Made by a program: the position numbers and the translations under genes. The notes beneath the pieces are model-generated. The model was not told the origin of the DNA, did no database searches, and saw nothing but the letters and a program-made list of their open reading frames with translations. Below, piece by piece: positions 6,960 to 14,703 of a stretch of DNA of 28,085 nt. Source of the DNA: Leptofilum sp050292445 (GTDB lineage: Bacteria > Chloroflexota > Anaerolineae > Promineifilales > Promineifilaceae); the NCBI GenBank assembly GCA_050292445.1, contig JBNKLQ010000050.1:1-28085 (forward strand). Reading direction: 5' to 3'. The first letter of the stretch is position 1. Each line of letters opens with the position of its first letter.

Positions 6960-7983
6960 CATGATTCCTCATTACTGTAAATGGCTCCACGGCTGTTCCG
7001 GGAGGCAACAATATCCCTTCCACCACCGCCTGCTCAATGTGGCACCCATTGCCTACGGCCGTATCCCGCAAAATCGCGTTTGGTCCAATGACGCAATCCT
7101 GGCCAACGGCCGTTTGTCCCTGCAAGTAGCTGTTGGGCCAAATCACCGTATCCTGGCCAATTGTCACGTCCGGGTCAATGTACGTACTGCCTGGGTCTAT
7201 AATGGTGACACCCTGCGCCAGCCAGCGGTTAGTGGCTCGACGGCGGAACGCTTTTTCCACGGCCACCATTTCTGCGCGCGTACCGGCCCCCAGGCATTCG
7301 TCGGCATCGGGCGTGGCAACAGCCGCCACGCCCTGGTTTTGCTGCACAGCCAGTTCAATCATGTCAGTCAGATAATATTCTGGACCGTTACGCGCCTGCC
7401 TTAGAAGCAGTTTGTCGATGTTGTCCCACAGCCAATCGGCAGCAAAACAGTAAACGCCGCCATTTTGTTCAGAAATAGCCAGCAGATCGGCTGCATTGGG
7501 TCGTCGTTTGGCCTGGGCAACTTCCAAAATTTTGCTTACACGGCCGTTTTCATCGCGCACCACGCGGCCAAAGGTAGAGTCCGGGCGACCCATAATGCTG
7601 AGAAGGGTAACGGCCGTTCCGGTTTCAGCTTGTAAATCGGCCAGTTTTTGCAGCGTGGGCGTTTGCAGCAGCGGCATATCGGCGTAGGTAACAATGACTT
7701 GATCAGCTATGCCCTTCAGCAAAGGCCGCGCCATTTGGGTGGCGTGTCCAGTGCCAAACTGCTCCTCTTGCACGGCGTACTGTGCTCGGTCGCCAAATAG
7801 CTGCTTCACACCGTCGCCCCCCTTGCCAATGATGAGGACGGGGGGGATTGTGGTGAGGGAAACGGCCGTATCAAACAGATGCTGCACCATCGGCTTACCG
7901 CCCACTTCATGCAAAATCTTTTGCTTCTTGGACAACATCCGGCTGCCTTGCCCGGCCGCCAAAATCACAATTGCTAGTGTCAT
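6952..7983 (-). CDS. Short GlmU-like nucleotidyltransferase (N-acetylglucosamine-1-phosphate uridylyltransferase)
   Basis: The ATG at 7983 (343 aa) gives the usual family start MTLAIVILAAGQGSRM. A TTG 9 nt upstream is an alternative. The N-terminal Rossmann domain (about 1-225) has the pyrophosphorylase signature G-x-G-S-R-M with the downstream K, FGTGHA at about 80-85, TYADMPLL for metal binding, and NGPEYYLTDMI. It should make UDP-GlcNAc, or a related NDP-sugar, for peptidoglycan and cell-surface glycans. The C-terminal left-handed beta-helix (about 255-343) has only a few hexapeptide coils, and the protein is about 110 residues shorter than bifunctional GlmU, so the acetyltransferase site is missing. 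The last codons lie inside an intergenic inverted repeat. It may be a natural monofunctional form or a truncation. A different NTP-sugar specificity is possible. Confidence 0.8.
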   Translation of the reverse strand: MTLAIVILAAGQGSRMLSKKQKILHEVGGKPMVQHLFDTAVSLTTIPPVLIIGKGGDGVKQLFGDRAQYAVQEEQFGTGHATQMARPLLKGIADQVIVTYADMPLLQTPTLQKLADLQAETGTAVTLLSIMGRPDSTFGRVVRDENGRVSKILEVAQAKRRPNAADLLAISEQNGGVYCFAADWLWDNIDKLLLRQARNGPEYYLTDMIELAVQQNQGVAAVATPDADECLGAGTRAEMVAVEKAFRRRATNRWLAQGVTIIDPGSTYIDPDVTIGQDTVIWPNSYLQGQTAVGQDCVIGPNAILRDTAVGNGCHIEQAVVEGILLPPGTAVEPFTVMRNHEL

Positions 7984-7992
7984 ATTTATCAA

Positions 7993-8042
7993 AGATTACG
8001 CAGATTACCCAGATTTTTTGATCAATTCAATCTGCGTAATCT
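7993..8042. repeat. Inverted repeat AGATTACGCAGATT upstream of the glmU-like gene
   Basis: A perfect 14-base arm (7993-8006) pairs with 8029-8042 across a 22-base spacer. Inside the spacer a further CCCAGATT echoes the arm. It sits between the GlmU-like start and the tRNA-Gln terminator. It probably belongs to a dispersed intergenic repeat family. It leaves no clear Shine-Dalgarno site for the GlmU-like gene. Confidence 0.7.
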
Positions 8043-8062
8043 GTTGATGATGGATGAGGAAT

Positions 8063-8091
8063 AAAAAAGGACTGAGTAAATACCCAGTCCT
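8063..8091 (-). terminator. Rho-independent terminator of the tRNA-Gln gene
   Basis: On the minus strand the sequence AGGACTG, a 10-base loop and CAGTCCT is followed by six T. It begins 8 nt after the discriminator base of tRNA-Gln, the expected place for its terminator. Confidence 0.9.
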
Positions 8092-8099
8092 TCTACCTG

Positions 8100-8170
8100 C
8101 TGCGGTGCCTGGGTTCGAACCAGGGATGGCGGATTCAAAGTCCGCTGCCTTACCACTTGGCGACACCGCA
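8100..8170 (-). tRNA. tRNA-Gln (anticodon TTG)
   Basis: The minus strand folds into a complete 71-nt cloverleaf. The acceptor stem TGCGGTG pairs with CACCGCA. The D-arm is GCC/GGC. The anticodon stem GCGGA/TCCGC holds the loop CTTTGAA, with anticodon TTG at positions 34-36. The T-arm CCTGG/CCAGG holds loop TTCGAAC. The discriminator base is G at 8100, and CCA is not encoded. A T-run terminator follows directly. It reads CAA, and CAG by wobble. Confidence 0.96.
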
Positions 8171-8229
8171 AAGACGGGCAAATGTTAGCACATTGGCAAG
8201 GCGATGGCAAACAAACTAGCCTCGGCTTT

Positions 8230-8832
8230 TTACAACTCCTGCCGCCCTTCCATAGCACGGCTCAGGGTGATCTCGTCGGTGTACTCCAGGTCACCACCCA
8301 CGGGCAAGCCCCGCGCCAGACGGGTGAGCCGCACGCCCGTGTCAGCCAAACGACGCTGGAGGTAGAGTGCGGTCGATTCACCTTCCAGCGTGGGATTGGT
8401 TGCCAGGATAATCTCTTGAAAATCCCCTTGCTGTACCCGGCTCACTAACTCGTTAATCCGCAAATCTTCTGGGCCAATGCCTTCAACTGGGGAAATGGCC
8501 CCATGCAGCACATGGTAACGGCCGTTAAATGCCTGCGACCGTTCAATGGCCAGCACATCCAGCGGCTCTTCCACCACGCACAGCAGTCGGTCATCCCGTG
8601 CGCCATCGCTGCACAAGCTGCACGGATCTTCTTCGGTGATATGGAAGCAGCGACTGCAAAAAATCGTACGCTCCTTCATCTCCTGAAGCGCCACCGACAA
8701 ATCCAGCGCCTGCTCATCGGCCATGCGCAGCAAATAAAACGTCAGCCGCGCCGCCGATTTAGGGCCAATGCCTGGCAGGCGGGCAAATTCGTTGATGAGC
8801 CGCTGCACCGGCTGGGGTAAAGCCGAAGCCAT
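8230..8832 (-). CDS. recR: Recombination protein RecR
   Basis: This 200-residue protein has the full RecR layout. A helix-hairpin-helix LPGIGPKSAARLTFYLL (about 19-35) binds DNA. A four-Cys zinc site follows (C59, C62, C71, C74). A Toprim domain starts near residue 82 (LLCVVEEP) and ends with TNPTLEGESTALYL. The C-terminal RLARGLPVGGDLEYTDEITL is the conserved family segment. RecR forms a clamp and works with RecO (encoded at 1776-2561) to load RecA at gaps. The start ATG directly abuts the TAA stop of ybaB (TAAATG), so the two are translationally linked in the common dnaX-ybaB-recR cluster. Confidence 0.97.
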   Translation of the reverse strand: MASALPQPVQRLINEFARLPGIGPKSAARLTFYLLRMADEQALDLSVALQEMKERTIFCSRCFHITEEDPCSLCSDGARDDRLLCVVEEPLDVLAIERSQAFNGRYHVLHGAISPVEGIGPEDLRINELVSRVQQGDFQEIILATNPTLEGESTALYLQRRLADTGVRLTRLARGLPVGGDLEYTDEITLSRAMEGRQEL

Positions 8833-9216
8833 TTAGCCTAACCCCATGCCACCCAGCAAATCGTTCAGGCCACCGCCCAAACCGCCAGTAATGCCTTCCA
8901 TCCGCTCGGCAGCCAAGGCTTGCGACTGCTCGATAGCGGCGTTTACACCCGCGACAAGCATGTCTTGCAGCATTTCGGCGTCGTCCGGCGTGAGCAAGTC
9001 GGGATCGACGGCGATGGATTCAATGCGTTGATGGCCAGTGATGACGATGCTAATCGCCCCACCACCAGCGGTAACGGTGATGGTTTCATTTTCCAGAGCA
9101 GATTGGGCCGTGGCCATCTGTTCCTGCATTTGCTGCATCTGACTCATCAGGCCACCCGCGCTGGGCATTTTGTTTTTCTTTGGCTTTGGTCGGCCGCGAA
9201 AGGATCGTTTTGACAT
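8833..9216 (-). CDS. ybaB: YbaB/EbfC family nucleoid-associated protein
   Basis: This 127-residue protein begins with a basic tail (SKRSFRGRPKPKKNK). A helix follows, MSQMQQMQEQMATAQSALE, then the core strands ITVTAGGGAISIVITGHQRIESIAVDPDLL, the classic YbaB signature, then a Gly-rich C-terminus ending GGLNDLLGGMGLG. These dimeric proteins bind DNA and help organise the nucleoid. The position between dnaX and recR is the standard location. A strong ribosome site (AAGGAG) lies 7 nt before the ATG. The basic N-terminal extension is longer than in many homologues and may add DNA contacts. Confidence 0.95.
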   Translation of the reverse strand: MSKRSFRGRPKPKKNKMPSAGGLMSQMQQMQEQMATAQSALENETITVTAGGGAISIVITGHQRIESIAVDPDLLTPDDAEMLQDMLVAGVNAAIEQSQALAAERMEGITGGLGGGLNDLLGGMGLG

Positions 9217-9277
9217 AGTTTACTCCTTACAAATCAGCCAAGGATGACAACCAGAAGTTGTTTAATCCTCGCATGTG

Positions 9278-9294
9278 CGCGCTAAGAAAGCGCG
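9278..9294 (-). other. Small hairpin between dnaX and ybaB
   Basis: A 6-bp stem CGCGCT/AGCGCG with a 5-base loop lies in the 95-bp gap. No T-run follows on the minus strand, so it is not a terminator. It may tune the relative expression of the two genes or protect mRNA ends; this is inference only. Confidence 0.4.
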
Positions 9295-9311
9295 GCTAAG
9301 GTTTTACAAAA

Positions 9312-10949
9312 TTATTCTTCAGCTACGGTGCCGCCTAGCTCCTCCGCCAGCGCCCGGAAATCATCGGGCTGAACAGGTACCGTGTATTCACTGGTGACAA
9401 CGCCACGGGCAGTAGTGTCTTGCCCCAGCAGCTCGGTTAAAATGTCGCTGACCAGGGGAACAGCGCCTGCCAGATTATCGAATTTATCTTTAAACAGCGG
9501 ATAATCAAAACCAATAACCAGTGTACGCCCTTCGGTAGCCAACGGTTTACCCATATTGAGCAGCGCCGGCAGGTTCTTAATTTTTTCGCCAGACTGCGCT
9601 ACCAAAGCGGCCCATACGGCCTGTACTTCACGCACAGTTAGCGGTTTGGTGGTTGATTTTTCTGCTTTTTGGGCGGCTGATTTGGCAGTTTCGATGGGAG
9701 GTTCTTGTTTTGCTGGTTCAGGCGTCACCTCAGCTTTAGGTGGTTCAGCTTGTGCCACTACGGCCGTTTTCTCCACCTTCTCCTCTTGCTTTTTACTCGG
9801 TTGTGTTTTAACCGGTTGCGGCGTTGGCGTGGGAACGGCCGTTACCGTCACCGCTGGCATTGGTGTCTCTGGCAACAACTCGATGAAAGCCATCTCCAGC
9901 GGCAGTTGCGGCTGCCAACTACCTGCGGCCACCAATGCCGCCTCATTAAACCGTTTAATCGCTTCAATGAGCCCCTGACGTGGGGCACGCTGCGCCTGGG
10001 CCAGCATTTCACTGCGCTGTTCAGGCGTTGCGTCAAGTGGCAGCGTATCGCCTGCGGCTTGCAGCAGTAGCAGATCACGCAGATAAGCGACCATTTGGCG
10101 GCAAAATTGGCGGGCATCCGTGCCTGAGGCCAAGGCCTCGTGAATGAGTGACAGACCACCGGCACCATCACGACCCAGCCAGGCATTGGTGAGTTGGACC
10201 ACCGCCTCATTGGAAGCCGTGCCCAGCACCATTTGCGTCCGTTCAGCCGTGATCACATCATCCTGGCTCACCACCAATTGATCCAGCAAGCTTTCGGCAT
10301 CACGCAGGCTGCCAGCACCCTGGCGAGCAATCATTTGCAGCGCTTCCGGCTCAATGGTGAACCCTTCTTTATCTGCTAGCCAATGCAGCCGTTCGCTAAT
10401 TTCTTCCTGGTTAAACAGGCGAAAGTTAAACTGCTGGCAACGAGATTTAATGGTAATGGGAACTTTATGTTCTTCGGTGGTGGCCAGAATGAACTTGATC
10501 CATTCTGGTGGTTCCTCCAACGTCTTGAGCAAAGCATTAAACGCCGCGTTTGAAAGCATATGCACTTCGTCAATGATATATACTTTGAAGCGCACATTGG
10601 AACCGGGATGAAACTTAACCATATCCCGCAGTTCCCGAATATCGTCTACACCAGTGTGGGAAGCAGCATCAATCTCGATGAGATCAAGAAAGGTACCCTT
10701 GCGAATGGATTCACAATTAACGCATTCATTACACGGCCGTTCCGCCAAATCTTCATGCAAACAGTTAACCGCTTTGGCCAGCAGACGGGCACTGGTCGTT
10801 TTACCCGTGCCACGCGGGCCACAAAACAAATAGGCATGACCCAAACGATCAGCTGCGACGCTGTTTTTGAGCGTGCGCGTCACGTGTTCCTGGCCAATCA
10901 CATCATCAAAGCGAGCAGGCCGCCATTTACGGTACAGAGCTTGGGACAT
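9312..10949 (-). CDS. dnaX: DNA polymerase III subunit gamma/tau
   Basis: This 545-residue clamp-loader subunit starts with the family segment YRKWRPARFDDVIGQEHV. The AAA+ module has Walker A GPRGTGKTT (44-52), a four-Cys zinc site (C63, C73, C76, C79), Walker B IIDEVHML (125-132), LLKTLEEPPE (140-149) and the SRC motif (169-171). Residues about 360-436 are a Pro/Lys/Glu/Thr-rich linker before a C-terminal domain (about 437-545) typical of the tau end. It loads the sliding clamp at the replication fork. It heads the dnaX-ybaB-recR cluster. I see no sign of the A-rich frameshift site that makes a separate gamma form in E. coli. The ATG has no Shine-Dalgarno sequence but a promoter that predicts a leaderless mRNA. 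Confidence 0.97.
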   Translation of the reverse strand: MSQALYRKWRPARFDDVIGQEHVTRTLKNSVAADRLGHAYLFCGPRGTGKTTSARLLAKAVNCLHEDLAERPCNECVNCESIRKGTFLDLIEIDAASHTGVDDIRELRDMVKFHPGSNVRFKVYIIDEVHMLSNAAFNALLKTLEEPPEWIKFILATTEEHKVPITIKSRCQQFNFRLFNQEEISERLHWLADKEGFTIEPEALQMIARQGAGSLRDAESLLDQLVVSQDDVITAERTQMVLGTASNEAVVQLTNAWLGRDGAGGLSLIHEALASGTDARQFCRQMVAYLRDLLLLQAAGDTLPLDATPEQRSEMLAQAQRAPRQGLIEAIKRFNEAALVAAGSWQPQLPLEMAFIELLPETPMPAVTVTAVPTPTPQPVKTQPSKKQEEKVEKTAVVAQAEPPKAEVTPEPAKQEPPIETAKSAAQKAEKSTTKPLTVREVQAVWAALVAQSGEKIKNLPALLNMGKPLATEGRTLVIGFDYPLFKDKFDNLAGAVPLVSDILTELLGQDTTARGVVTSEYTVPVQPDDFRALAEELGGTVAEE

Positions 10950-10955
10950 AATGCT

Positions 10956-10984
10956 AGTTTAACATTCCCCCTACCCCCTGACAA
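10956..10984 (-). promoter_or_regulatory. Promoter of dnaX, predicted leaderless
   Basis: On the minus strand there is TTGTCA (10979-10984), a 17-base spacer, TAAACT (10956-10961), then six bases (AGCATT) and the dnaX ATG. Both boxes differ from consensus by one or two bases and the spacing is ideal. Initiation 7 nt after the -10 falls on the A of the ATG. No Shine-Dalgarno sequence is present. Confidence 0.6.
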
Positions 10985-11164
10985 GCTGACAATGCCGCTT
11001 GTTAGCAAACGTTTACAGGCAAGAATTTACCAATAGGTTAGTACCTATGTTAAGCATCAACGATATAGTTCCTGGTTTGTTTATGTTATACTTTTGACCA
11101 ATCATTGAACTGGTGCAGAATAGTTTTGCATCATTGTTAAAACAGGTATCATCTCACTTAAAGC

Positions 11165-14100
11165 ATGACTATCGAACAGACCTTTCTTTCTCCACAACCA
11201 CCAAATACAGAAAGCACCACAGTAAACGGCCGTTTCATCATCCATGAAAAAATTGGCGAGGGCGGCATGGGGGTCGTCTACCGGGCCACGGATCGGCTGA
11301 CAGAACAAATTTTGGCCTTCAAGCAGGTGATCGTGCCAACCTGGCACTACCAGGTTGATGCCGATACAGAGGGTGAAATTGAAGAGGCGTTGCGCCTGGC
11401 GCTGGCCCACGAATTCGAGACGCTGGCTTCACTGCGCCATCCCAATATTATTTCCGTGTTGGACTATGGCTTTGATGAAGAAAGACGGCCGTATTTCACC
11501 ATGGATTACCTGATGGAATCCAAAAACATTTTGGACGTAGGTGCCAAGCTAGATGAGATGGCTAAGATAAATCTGATCCAGCAGATGCTTCAGGCATTGG
11601 CTTACTTGCACCGACGCGGCATTTTGCACCGCGACCTTAAACCGGCCAACGTTTTGGTCACCCACCGCACCGTCCGTATTTTGGATTTTGGTTTGGCCAC
11701 CACCCAGAAAAGCACCATGCAAGCCGCTGGCAGCATTCCCTACATTGCGCCAGAGGTGTGGGAAGATCAGCCCCACAGCGAAGCCGCAGACCTGTACGCT
11801 GTGGGCATCATGGCTTTTGAACTATTTGCCGGTCGTCATCCATTTGACATTAACAGCCACCGCTTTATTGACCAGGTATTGGACGATCCGCCTGATTTAA
11901 GTCTGCTGGATGCCTCGCCAAATGTAACGGCCGTAATCGGCAAGCTAATTGATAAAACACAGGAAACCCGCTACGCCTCAGCTGAAGCATGCATTGCCGC
12001 TTTTAGTCAGGCAGTGGGGCTGCCCATTCCCGCCGAGAGCGTCGCCATCCGCGAAAGTTACCTGCAAGCAGCCACATTTGTAGGCCGCACCCAGGAAAAA
12101 GAGGCGCTACTCCAGGCGCTTGAAGCGGCAAAAGAAGGGCAAGGCTCCAGTTGGCTGGTGAGTGGCGAGAGCGGCGTGGGCAAATCTCGGCTGCTGGATG
12201 AAATTGGCACACAAGCATTGGTTAATGGGGCATTGGTGCTGCGGGGCCAGGCCATTGAAGATATTAGCGGCTCGCCGCTGCAACTATGGCGTGAAGCGCT
12301 GCGCCGCCTAATACTCACCGCACCGTTGGATGATCTGGCCGTTGGCGTTCTGCATGGACTTATCCCCGATATTGGTCGCCTGCTGCAACGCAAAGTCCTC
12401 CCCGTGCCGGAACTGGATGCCACTGCTGCCCGCCAGCGTTTAATCAGCACCATCACCAGCCTGTTTAGCAACCAGACTCAGTGGATTTTGCTTATTTTGG
12501 AAGATTTGCATTGGGCCGATGCAGGTTTAGAGATTTTGCAGCAACTCACTCGACTGGTATCCCGTCTGCCGCTGCTCATCATTGGCAGCTACCGAAACGA
12601 TGAAAACTCATCACTAACAGAGCAGCTGCCACAAATGCAAGAGCTGCCGCTGAATCGTCTGGCTGCGAAGGAAATTACCGAGCTGAGTACCAGTATGTTG
12701 GGGGAAGCAGGAGAAAACCCAGACGTGTTGGCCTTGCTACAACGGGAGACGGAGGGGAATGCATTTTTCCTGGTTGAAGTTGTGCGAGCTCTGGCAGAAG
12801 AAGCTGGCCGCCTCAGCGCGATTGGGCGTACTTCACTACCTGAGCAGCTATTCCCGCAAGGCATTCAAACAATTGTGCAGCGCCGCCTGGCACGCGTGCC
12901 GGACGCAGCGGTACCACTTTTGGTGGGTACGGCCGTTGCCGGGCGACAGCTAGACCTCAATTTGCTTCCTTTGCTGGCTCGTTCTACCAAAACCACCGTG
13001 CCAGTAGAAACCTGGCTGGCAACCTGTGCAGAAGCGGCCGTACTGGAACTATTTAATGGCAATTGGCGCTTTGCCCATGACAAACTGCGCGCCGGTATTC
13101 TAGAAACCATCAATCCAGACCGGCAAAAAAGTTGGCACTACACCATTGCTGAACTGATAGAGCAACTCTATCCTGAGCAACCGGAGCACGCCGCTACCTT
13201 GACCTACCATTGGCAAAAAGCTGGCAACATCGCCAAAGAGCGGCAATATGCACATGTTGCCGGAGAGTATGCTCAACAGCAATTTCTCAACGAAACAGCA
13301 CTGGACTATTACGATCGTGCCCTAACGCTAACGCCAGCCAAAGATTTACCTAAACAGTTTGAGCTTCATCTGGCACGGGAGCAAATTTATCATTTATTAG
13401 GGCGACGCGAAGAACAACAGAAAGCGCTGGCAACCTTGGGGCAGCTTGCGGCCGATATGGCTACAAAGCTTAACCAAGACAGACGGTCTGAAGTGGCTTT
13501 GCGGCTGGCACACTATGCAGATGCAACAGGAGATTACCCAACAGCTATCGCCGCTGCCAGAGAGGCGCTTCGGGTTGCCCAGGAGCGCAACGATAAACGA
13601 AGTGAAGCAGCCAGTTATCTGGCTACGGGGCGCGCCCTGTACCGACATAGCAAATATGAAGATGCCCAAAAAACCTTCCAGAAAAGTTTAGAAGCCGCCC
13701 GCAGCAATGCGTTTACCAACCTGGAAGCAGATAGTTTGCGATGGTTGGGCATATTGTCTTACGATCTTGGCCAACTGGAAATGGCTCTGCAATATTATGA
13801 ACAGTCGCTCCCTCTTTACAAGCAGCTAAATAACAAACAAGGGGAAAGCGTAATTTACAACAATATCAGCATCGTTACTTTTTCTCAGGGGAATATTGAA
13901 CAGTCATTAGTTTCGCTGGAAAAGGCGCAGCAAATTGATGAGGCTATTGGTGACCAGGAAGGTCGTGCCCGCATTTTGACCAATCTGAGCTCGCTTTATT
14001 TGGATTTAGGCGCATTTGATCTTGTAGAAACGTATGCTACCGAAGGGTTGCTTACCTGCCGCGAAATTGATGTGCCTTTTGGTGAGGTGTTCAACCTGAT

Positions 14101-14641
14101 TAATCTGAGCCTGGCGGCGCACTATCTTGAAGATGATACACAGGCGGAGCAATATAGCCAGGAAGCGTTGGCGTTGGCAGATAGAATTGGTAGTCCTTTC
14201 CTGCGGGGATTGGCGCTAAAGGATCGCGGCTTTTTGCTACAAAATCAAGAAAGGCTGGCGGAGGCAGAGGCAGCGTATCAGGCATCGCTAGCGGCGTTGG
14301 CCCAGACAGATCAGGTATTGCAAGCACATGCGGGTTTGGCCTGGCTGGCACTAAGCCGGGGGGAGGAAACGGCCGTTCACACCCACCTCACTCCCATTGT
14401 CACCCATCTACAAGAAGGCCAAACGCTAGATGGTACCTCGCGCCCCTTCTATATTCTACTAATGACCTACAAAGTGTTGGCTGCATTGGAAGATCCATAT
14501 GCAGCTGACGTATTAGAAATGGCTTACGGCCGTCTCGTACACTGGGCTAACCAAATTACCGACGACACCCGCCGCGACGCCTTCCTGGAAAGCGTGCCCG
14601 CCAACCTGGAAATTTCCCTTCTCTACGAAGCCCAGGCATAA
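11165..14641 (+). CDS. Ser/Thr protein kinase with AAA/STAND-like ATPase and TPR repeats
   Basis: This is a 1158-residue multidomain signalling protein. The kinase domain (about 23-282) has a Gly-rich loop GEGGMG (31-36), a likely ATP-binding Lys K53, catalytic HRDLKPAN (155-162, D157), DFG (174-176) and APEVW (195-199), so it should be active. An ATPase domain (about 304-540) has FVGRTQEKEAL, Walker A GESGVGKS (334-341) and Walker B LLILEDLHWAD (442-452), as in MalT/AfsR/PknK-type proteins. From about residue 680 to 1115 the chain is a run of TPR-like helical repeats (LGQLEMALQYYEQSLPLYKQL and similar). No transmembrane helix is seen, so it is likely a cytoplasmic sensor-hub whose TPR part binds partners. 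A truncated paralogue of residues about 556-1158 lies inverted at 16571-18400. A weak promoter (TTTGCA, 16 bp, TATCAT ending 12 nt before the ATG) may drive it. Confidence 0.9.
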   Translation: MTIEQTFLSPQPPNTESTTVNGRFIIHEKIGEGGMGVVYRATDRLTEQILAFKQVIVPTWHYQVDADTEGEIEEALRLALAHEFETLASLRHPNIISVLDYGFDEERRPYFTMDYLMESKNILDVGAKLDEMAKINLIQQMLQALAYLHRRGILHRDLKPANVLVTHRTVRILDFGLATTQKSTMQAAGSIPYIAPEVWEDQPHSEAADLYAVGIMAFELFAGRHPFDINSHRFIDQVLDDPPDLSLLDASPNVTAVIGKLIDKTQETRYASAEACIAAFSQAVGLPIPAESVAIRESYLQAATFVGRTQEKEALLQALEAAKEGQGSSWLVSGESGVGKSRLLDEIGTQALVNGALVLRGQAIEDISGSPLQLWREALRRLILTAPLDDLAVGVLHGLIPDIGRLLQRKVLPVPELDATAARQRLISTITSLFSNQTQWILLILEDLHWADAGLEILQQLTRLVSRLPLLIIGSYRNDENSSLTEQLPQMQELPLNRLAAKEITELSTSMLGEAGENPDVLALLQRETEGNAFFLVEVVRALAEEAGRLSAIGRTSLPEQLFPQGIQTIVQRRLARVPDAAVPLLVGTAVAGRQLDLNLLPLLARSTKTTVPVETWLATCAEAAVLELFNGNWRFAHDKLRAGILETINPDRQKSWHYTIAELIEQLYPEQPEHAATLTYHWQKAGNIAKERQYAHVAGEYAQQQFLNETALDYYDRALTLTPAKDLPKQFELHLAREQIYHLLGRREEQQKALATLGQLAADMATKLNQDRRSEVALRLAHYADATGDYPTAIAAAREALRVAQERNDKRSEAASYLATGRALYRHSKYEDAQKTFQKSLEAARSNAFTNLEADSLRWLGILSYDLGQLEMALQYYEQSLPLYKQLNNKQGESVIYNNISIVTFSQGNIEQSLVSLEKAQQIDEAIGDQEGRARILTNLSSLYLDLGAFDLVETYATEGLLTCREIDVPFGEVFNLINLSLAAHYLEDDTQAEQYSQEALALADRIGSPFLRGLALKDRGFLLQNQERLAEAEAAYQASLAALAQTDQVLQAHAGLAWLALSRGEETAVHTHLTPIVTHLQEGQTLDGTSRPFYILLMTYKVLAALEDPYAADVLEMAYGRLVHWANQITDDTRRDAFLESVPANLEISLLYEAQA

Positions 14642-14671
14642 AAAAGGACGCACAAATTAATTGTGCGTCCT
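14640..14671 (-). terminator. Rho-independent terminator of the subtilase gene
   Basis: An 11-bp perfect stem (AGGACGCACAA at 14645-14655, TTGTGCGTCCT at 14661-14671) with a 5-base loop is followed on the minus strand by a run of T. It lies right after the stop of the kinase gene, so it may also slow plus-strand transcription, but that side has no T-run. Confidence 0.85.
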
Positions 14672-14703
14672 CAAAACTGGTTAATAAATTCCGAGCCGGT
14701 TAC

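Noticed and set aside
9312..10949. Programmed frameshift in dnaX
   Set aside because: No A-rich slippery heptamer with a following stem was seen. The tau-like frame is continuous.
11087..11092. TATACT as -10 box for the kinase gene
   Set aside because: No recognisable -35 lies 16-18 bp upstream and it sits over 70 bp from the ATG. A closer candidate exists but is also weak, so no promoter feature was entered.
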